From Cupriavidus oxalaticus (lineage in GTDB: Bacteria > Pseudomonadota > Gammaproteobacteria > Burkholderiales > Burkholderiaceae), in contig NZ_CP069812.1 of NCBI RefSeq assembly GCF_016894385.1, forward strand, positions 3,667,001 to 3,731,000: a DNA stretch of 64,000 nucleotides, given 5' to 3'. The position numbers and the translations under genes are program-made. A model generated the notes under the pieces. It was not told where the DNA came from, made no database searches, and was given only the letters and a program-made list of their open reading frames with translations. Of this stretch, positions 62,254 to 64,000 are shown piece after piece. The stretch's first letter is position 1; every line of letters begins with the position of its first letter.

Positions 62254-63168
62254 TCAGGCCGCCTGTTGCCCTTCGCGGGATTCGCGCAGGCGTACAAGCA
62301 CGCCCTCGAGCGCATCGTTGTTGCTGAAGTGGATGGTGAGCTGGCCCTTGCCGCGCGCGCCCAGCTTGATCTGCACCGACAGCCCCAGCGCATCGGACAA
62401 CTCTTCTTCCAGGCGCGCCACGTCGCGGATATTGTTGACGCCTTTCTGCTTGAGCGACTTCAGGTCGAACGGCTTGAGAGTGGACGCCACCAGCTTTTCG
62501 GTCTCGCGCACCGACAGCCGCTTGTTGACGACCTGGTTCGCCAGCGTGATCTGATTGGCGCCATCGACCGCGAGCAGCGCGCGCGCGTGGCCCATGTCGA
62601 GATCGCCCGCCATCAGCATGGTCTGCACCGGCGCGGCCAGGTTCAGCAGGCGCAGCAGGTTGGACACCGCGCTGCGCGAGCGGCCCACCGACTCGGCGGC
62701 CTGCTCGTGCGTAAACTTGAACTCGCGGATCAGGCGCATGATGCCCTGCGCTTCTTCCAGCGGGTTCAGGTCTTCACGCTGGATGTTCTCGATCAGCGCC
62801 ATCGCGGCCGCGGCTTCGTCGGCCACGTCCTTGACCAGCACCGGCACCTTGTCCAGGCCAGCAAGCTTCGACGCGCGGTAACGGCGTTCGCCCGCAATGA
62901 TCTCGTAGCGATCGGGCTCGGCCACGCGCCGCACCAGGATCGGCTGCATCAGGCCCTGCGCGCGGATGCTCGCAGCCAGTTCCTGCAGCGCGCCTTCGTC
63001 CATGCGCGTACGCGGCTGGTACTTGCCCGGCTGCAACTGGTCCACGTGCAACACGCTGGGCGCGCCCTCCTGCTTCGCGGTCTCGACGATTTCGGCGGGA
63101 CCGCCCAGCAACGCTTCCAGGCCACGGCCCAGGCCCTTCTTCTTTGCCGGCGTCTTTGCGGTACTCAT
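62254..63168 (-). CDS. parB: Chromosome partitioning protein ParB
   Basis: 304-residue CTPase that loads on parS and spreads. The N-terminal KKKGLGRGLEALLGG contacts ParA; the CTP-binding region has the GERRYRA box at 93-99 and MALIENIQREDLNPLEEAQG (core ENIQREDLNPLEEA); the helix-turn-helix is TQ-like HEQAAESVGRSRSAVSNLLRLL. A C-terminal dimerisation domain is present. No parS palindrome (TGTTTCACGTGAAACA) is visible in this window. It starts 20 bp after parA. Confidence 0.97.
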   Translation of the reverse strand: MSTAKTPAKKKGLGRGLEALLGGPAEIVETAKQEGAPSVLHVDQLQPGKYQPRTRMDEGALQELAASIRAQGLMQPILVRRVAEPDRYEIIAGERRYRASKLAGLDKVPVLVKDVADEAAAAMALIENIQREDLNPLEEAQGIMRLIREFKFTHEQAAESVGRSRSAVSNLLRLLNLAAPVQTMLMAGDLDMGHARALLAVDGANQITLANQVVNKRLSVRETEKLVASTLKPFDLKSLKQKGVNNIRDVARLEEELSDALGLSVQIKLGARGKGQLTIHFSNNDALEGVLVRLRESREGQQAA

Positions 63169-63188
63169 GGTCGATGCCTCCTTCAGCT

Positions 63189-63962
63189 TCAGCCCAGCTG
63201 CCTGACGCGCGCGATCATCTCGGCGCCAAAGTCCAGGTACGCCTTGGCGCCCTTGGATGACGGATCGAATGCGACGCCCGGCATGCCATAGGACGGTGCC
63301 TCGGCCAGGCGCACATTGCGCGGAATCAGGGTCTTGAACACCTTGTCACCGAAGTGCGATTCGAGCTGCGCCGACACCTGCTGCTGCAGCGTGACGCGCG
63401 GGTCGAACATCACGCGCAGCAGGCCGATCACCTTGAGCTCGCGGTTCAGGTTGGCGTGCACCTGCTTGATGGTGTTGACCAGGTCGGACAGCCCTTCGAG
63501 CGCGAAGTATTCGCACTGCATCGGCACGATCACGCCATGCGCCGCGCACAGCCCGTTCAGCGTCAGCAGCGACAGCGACGGCGGGCAATCGATCAGCACG
63601 AAGTCGTACTCGCCGTCGACTTCATCGATGGCCTGCCTGAGCCGGCGCTCGCGATGCTCGAGCTCGACCAGTTCGACTTCGGCACCAGCCAGCTCGCGGT
63701 TGGCCGGCAATACATCGTACCTGCCGGTCTCGGATTTCTGGCGCGCCTGCGGGATGCTGGCCAGGCCAACCAGCACCTGGTACACGCTGTGCTCCAGCGC
63801 CTGCTTGTCGATGCCCGAACCCATCGAGGCATTGCCCTGCGGGTCCAGGTCGACCAGCAGCACGCGCTGGTCCTGCGCGGCCAGGCCGGCGGCGAGGTTC
63901 ACCGTGGTGGTGGTCTTGCCCACCCCGCCCTTCTGGTTTGCAATCACGAATACCTTGGCCAT
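63189..63962 (-). CDS. parA: Chromosome partitioning ATPase ParA
   Basis: 257-residue Walker ATPase with deviant P-loop KGGVGKTTT at 11-19 and LVDLDPQGNAS as switch region, the chromosomal Soj type without an N-terminal DNA-binding extension. AGGAG lies before ATG 63962. It segregates chromosomal origins together with ParB. In related genomes rsmG and mnmG follow upstream, which lie beyond the right edge. Confidence 0.97.
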   Translation of the reverse strand: MAKVFVIANQKGGVGKTTTTVNLAAGLAAQDQRVLLVDLDPQGNASMGSGIDKQALEHSVYQVLVGLASIPQARQKSETGRYDVLPANRELAGAEVELVELEHRERRLRQAIDEVDGEYDFVLIDCPPSLSLLTLNGLCAAHGVIVPMQCEYFALEGLSDLVNTIKQVHANLNRELKVIGLLRVMFDPRVTLQQQVSAQLESHFGDKVFKTLIPRNVRLAEAPSYGMPGVAFDPSSKGAKAYLDFGAEMIARVRQLG

Positions 63963-64000
63963 ATGCTCCTGAGGCTCCTGCTTCAAATCATCCGGCCAGC

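Overview
The window is GC-rich, gene-dense chromosomal DNA of a beta-proteobacterium. The gene set and order (trifunctional putA, gcvTHP behind a tandem glycine riboswitch, a gcl-hyi-glxR-ttuD-pyk cluster, atpIBEFHAGDC next to parB-parA) fit Burkholderiaceae, most likely the main chromosome of a Cupriavidus. Genus is an inference from gene content; no search was run. parA-parB next to the atp operon usually lies a few kb from oriC, so the right edge is probably close to the origin.

Layout. 1-6.9 kb: 3' part of a C4-dicarboxylate transporter gene, a GntR/FCD regulator, three fatty acyl-CoA genes (DECR-like SDR, PaaG-like isomerase, crotonase), a DUF2784 protein, a LysR regulator, a fossil of an M20 amidohydrolase and a membrane protein. 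7.1-13.9 kb: a complete glycerate pathway turning glyoxylate into tartronate semialdehyde, glycerate, 2-phosphoglycerate and finally (via enolase elsewhere) pyruvate. 14-20 kb: zinc peptidase, secreted repeat protein, Rnk, CadR with its operator, HtpX, ArfB, MipA. 20-28.7 kb: diguanylate cyclase, tRNA-Arg(CCG), di-haem cytochrome c, hemN with an Fnr-type box, a solute-binding protein and Rep helicase.

29-36 kb: glycine catabolism. A sigma-70 promoter, tandem glycine riboswitch and terminator precede gcvT-gcvH-gcvP, followed by sdaA (serine to pyruvate). With the gcl cluster this gives two routes from C2 compounds to pyruvate. 36-43.8 kb: persulfide dioxygenase-like enzyme, OsmC, hydrolase, a coupled antiporter/YbdK pair, a large TPR protein and a LivJ-type binding protein. 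44-53.6 kb: putA with GTTGCA operator sites, priA, hemE, an esterase and a CoA-binding protein. 54.3-64 kb: the F1Fo ATP synthase operon and parAB, all on the minus strand.

There is no CRISPR array, insertion sequence, prophage or defence island. The least explained material is in the intergenic regions: two candidate structured RNAs (54.06-54.25 kb and 50.77-50.86 kb), an 11-bp repeat array upstream of the atp promoter, and a small exported protein built of GKFD-type repeats.
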